A stretch of DNA of 7,615 bases from DAOTUB01 sp034437455 (GTDB lineage: Bacteria; Chloroflexota; Anaerolineae; B4-G1). Under the pieces are notes generated by a model. It saw nothing but the letters and a program-made list of their open reading frames with translations, did no database searches and was not told where the DNA came from. The translations under genes and the position numbers were made by a program. How positions within the stretch are numbered: the first letter of the stretch is position 1; every line of letters starts with the position of its first letter. Below are positions 7,357-7,615 of the stretch, in pieces. The stretch covers positions 1 through 7,615 of the forward strand of contig DAOTUB010000202.1 of assembly GCA_034437455.1 (NCBI GenBank). Reading direction: 5' to 3'.

Positions 7357-7385
7357 TCACGTTTTCACGCATCACGTTTCACTCA
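7357..7385. repeat. Imperfect tandem duplication of about 15 bp
   Basis: TCACGTTTTCACGCA (7357-7371) is followed directly by TCACGTTTCACTCA (7372-7385). The copies differ by one deleted T and one substitution. It lies just downstream of the extended -10 candidate on the minus strand, so it would be in the 5' leader. Confidence 0.65.
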
Positions 7386-7393
7386 GTATATCA
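7385..7393 (-). promoter_or_regulatory. Extended -10 promoter candidate on the minus strand
   Basis: The minus strand reads TGATATACT: a TG extension, then TATACT (5 of 6 to consensus). No good -35 element is present (TACCGC at 17 nt). Transcription would start near 7378 and run toward the A2M gene, whose ATG is about 540 nt away, so it is a candidate for A2M transcription with a long repeat-filled leader. Nearer to A2M I found no promoter compatible with its binding site. Confidence 0.4.
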
Positions 7394-7425
7394 CAGGACT
7401 CGTCATCGCGGTAGCAAACCTGTGA
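7391..7425. promoter_or_regulatory. 7-bp dyad TCACAGG/CCTGTGA next to the -10 candidate
   Basis: TCACAGG (7391-7397) and CCTGTGA (7419-7425) are perfect inverted arms 21 nt apart. The first overlaps the TG extension of the minus-strand -10 candidate; the second lies near -43. This geometry would suit a regulator, but a 7-bp dyad can arise by chance. Confidence 0.3.
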
Positions 7426-7563
7426 CACACTCAAGACGTTCGAGGCAAAGAAAAGGTTCCAGGATATAACGCAAATCAGAATGGATACGGGTATAATTCA
7501 GAACTCTGGGGGACAGGTTTCTTTTTTCTCCAGACTGTATCTTTTCAATAAAACGGGGCTATG

Positions 7564-7615
7564 TAGCCGAGGTTTCCATACCTCGCGGGCCTGCGCGCTA
7601 TGGAAAGCGCGGCTA
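7564..7615. repeat. Double-hairpin inverted repeat, cut by window edge
   Basis: TAGC and GCTA bracket two 18-nt hairpins, 7568-7585 (stem CGAGGT/ACCTCG, loop TTCCAT) and 7594-7611 (stem CGCGCT/AGCGCG, loop ATGGAA), separated by CGGGCCTG. The two halves are inverted copies of each other (17-nt arms 7564-7580 and 7599-7615, 15 of 17 matching). ATG precedes the left arm, so the element may extend past the right edge of the window. Confidence 0.8.

Larger units (their letters stand above)
7284..7563. other. Intergenic stretch without a convincing gene
   Basis: No reading frame here has family-like content. A perfect TATAAT lies on the plus strand at 7492-7497, but no -35 element at 16-18 nt is better than 2 of 6 matches and no start codon with a binding site follows before the window ends. 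A pyrimidine-rich run lies at 7518-7532. On the minus strand there is an extended -10 candidate, and a start codon at 7347 with a plausible binding site whose frame runs into the repeat island. Confidence 0.6.

Noticed and set aside
7492..7497. Perfect TATAAT on the plus strand as a promoter
   Set aside because: No acceptable -35 element or TG extension, and no gene follows in the window.

Overview
This GC-rich bacterial window holds two minus-strand genes and a non-coding region dense in repeats. The dominant gene (676-6834, minus) encodes a 2,052-residue lipoprotein of the bacterial alpha-2-macroglobulin (A2M) family with an intact Cys-Thr-Glu-Gln thioester motif. Downstream of it on the same strand is the 5' part of a PAS-domain sensor gene (1-537, minus), cut by the window edge after 179 codons. 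No tRNA, rRNA, CRISPR array or transposase gene is visible.

Layout from right to left, in the direction of transcription. 7564-7615 is a double-hairpin repeat cut by the right edge. 7284-7563 has no convincing gene; it holds a small tandem repeat, a dyad and an extended -10 candidate. 6875-7283 is an island of nested inverted repeats whose arms begin GTCATTYCGAG or a close variant. The A2M gene follows, with a good Shine-Dalgarno sequence and a lipoprotein signal. It ends at 676 and is followed by a strong intrinsic terminator (625-652). A separate sigma70-type promoter (577-605) then starts the PAS gene, so the two genes appear to be independent transcription units.

Organism (inference): the threonine/proline-rich linker after the lipobox, the interspersed GTCATTYCGAG repeats and the GC-rich codon use resemble filamentous Chloroflexota (Anaerolineae-like). 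The sequence alone does not prove this. If it is right, a lipid-anchored A2M would sit on the outside of a cell generally thought to have one membrane, instead of in a periplasm. The pbpC gene often found next to A2M in proteobacteria is absent from this window.

The most unusual signals are three. A G/C-rich hairpin of about 47 bp is embedded in frame in the A2M coding sequence. A pair of hairpins at the right edge have complementary loops and compensatory stem changes. A 95-nt nested imperfect palindrome lies inside the repeat island.
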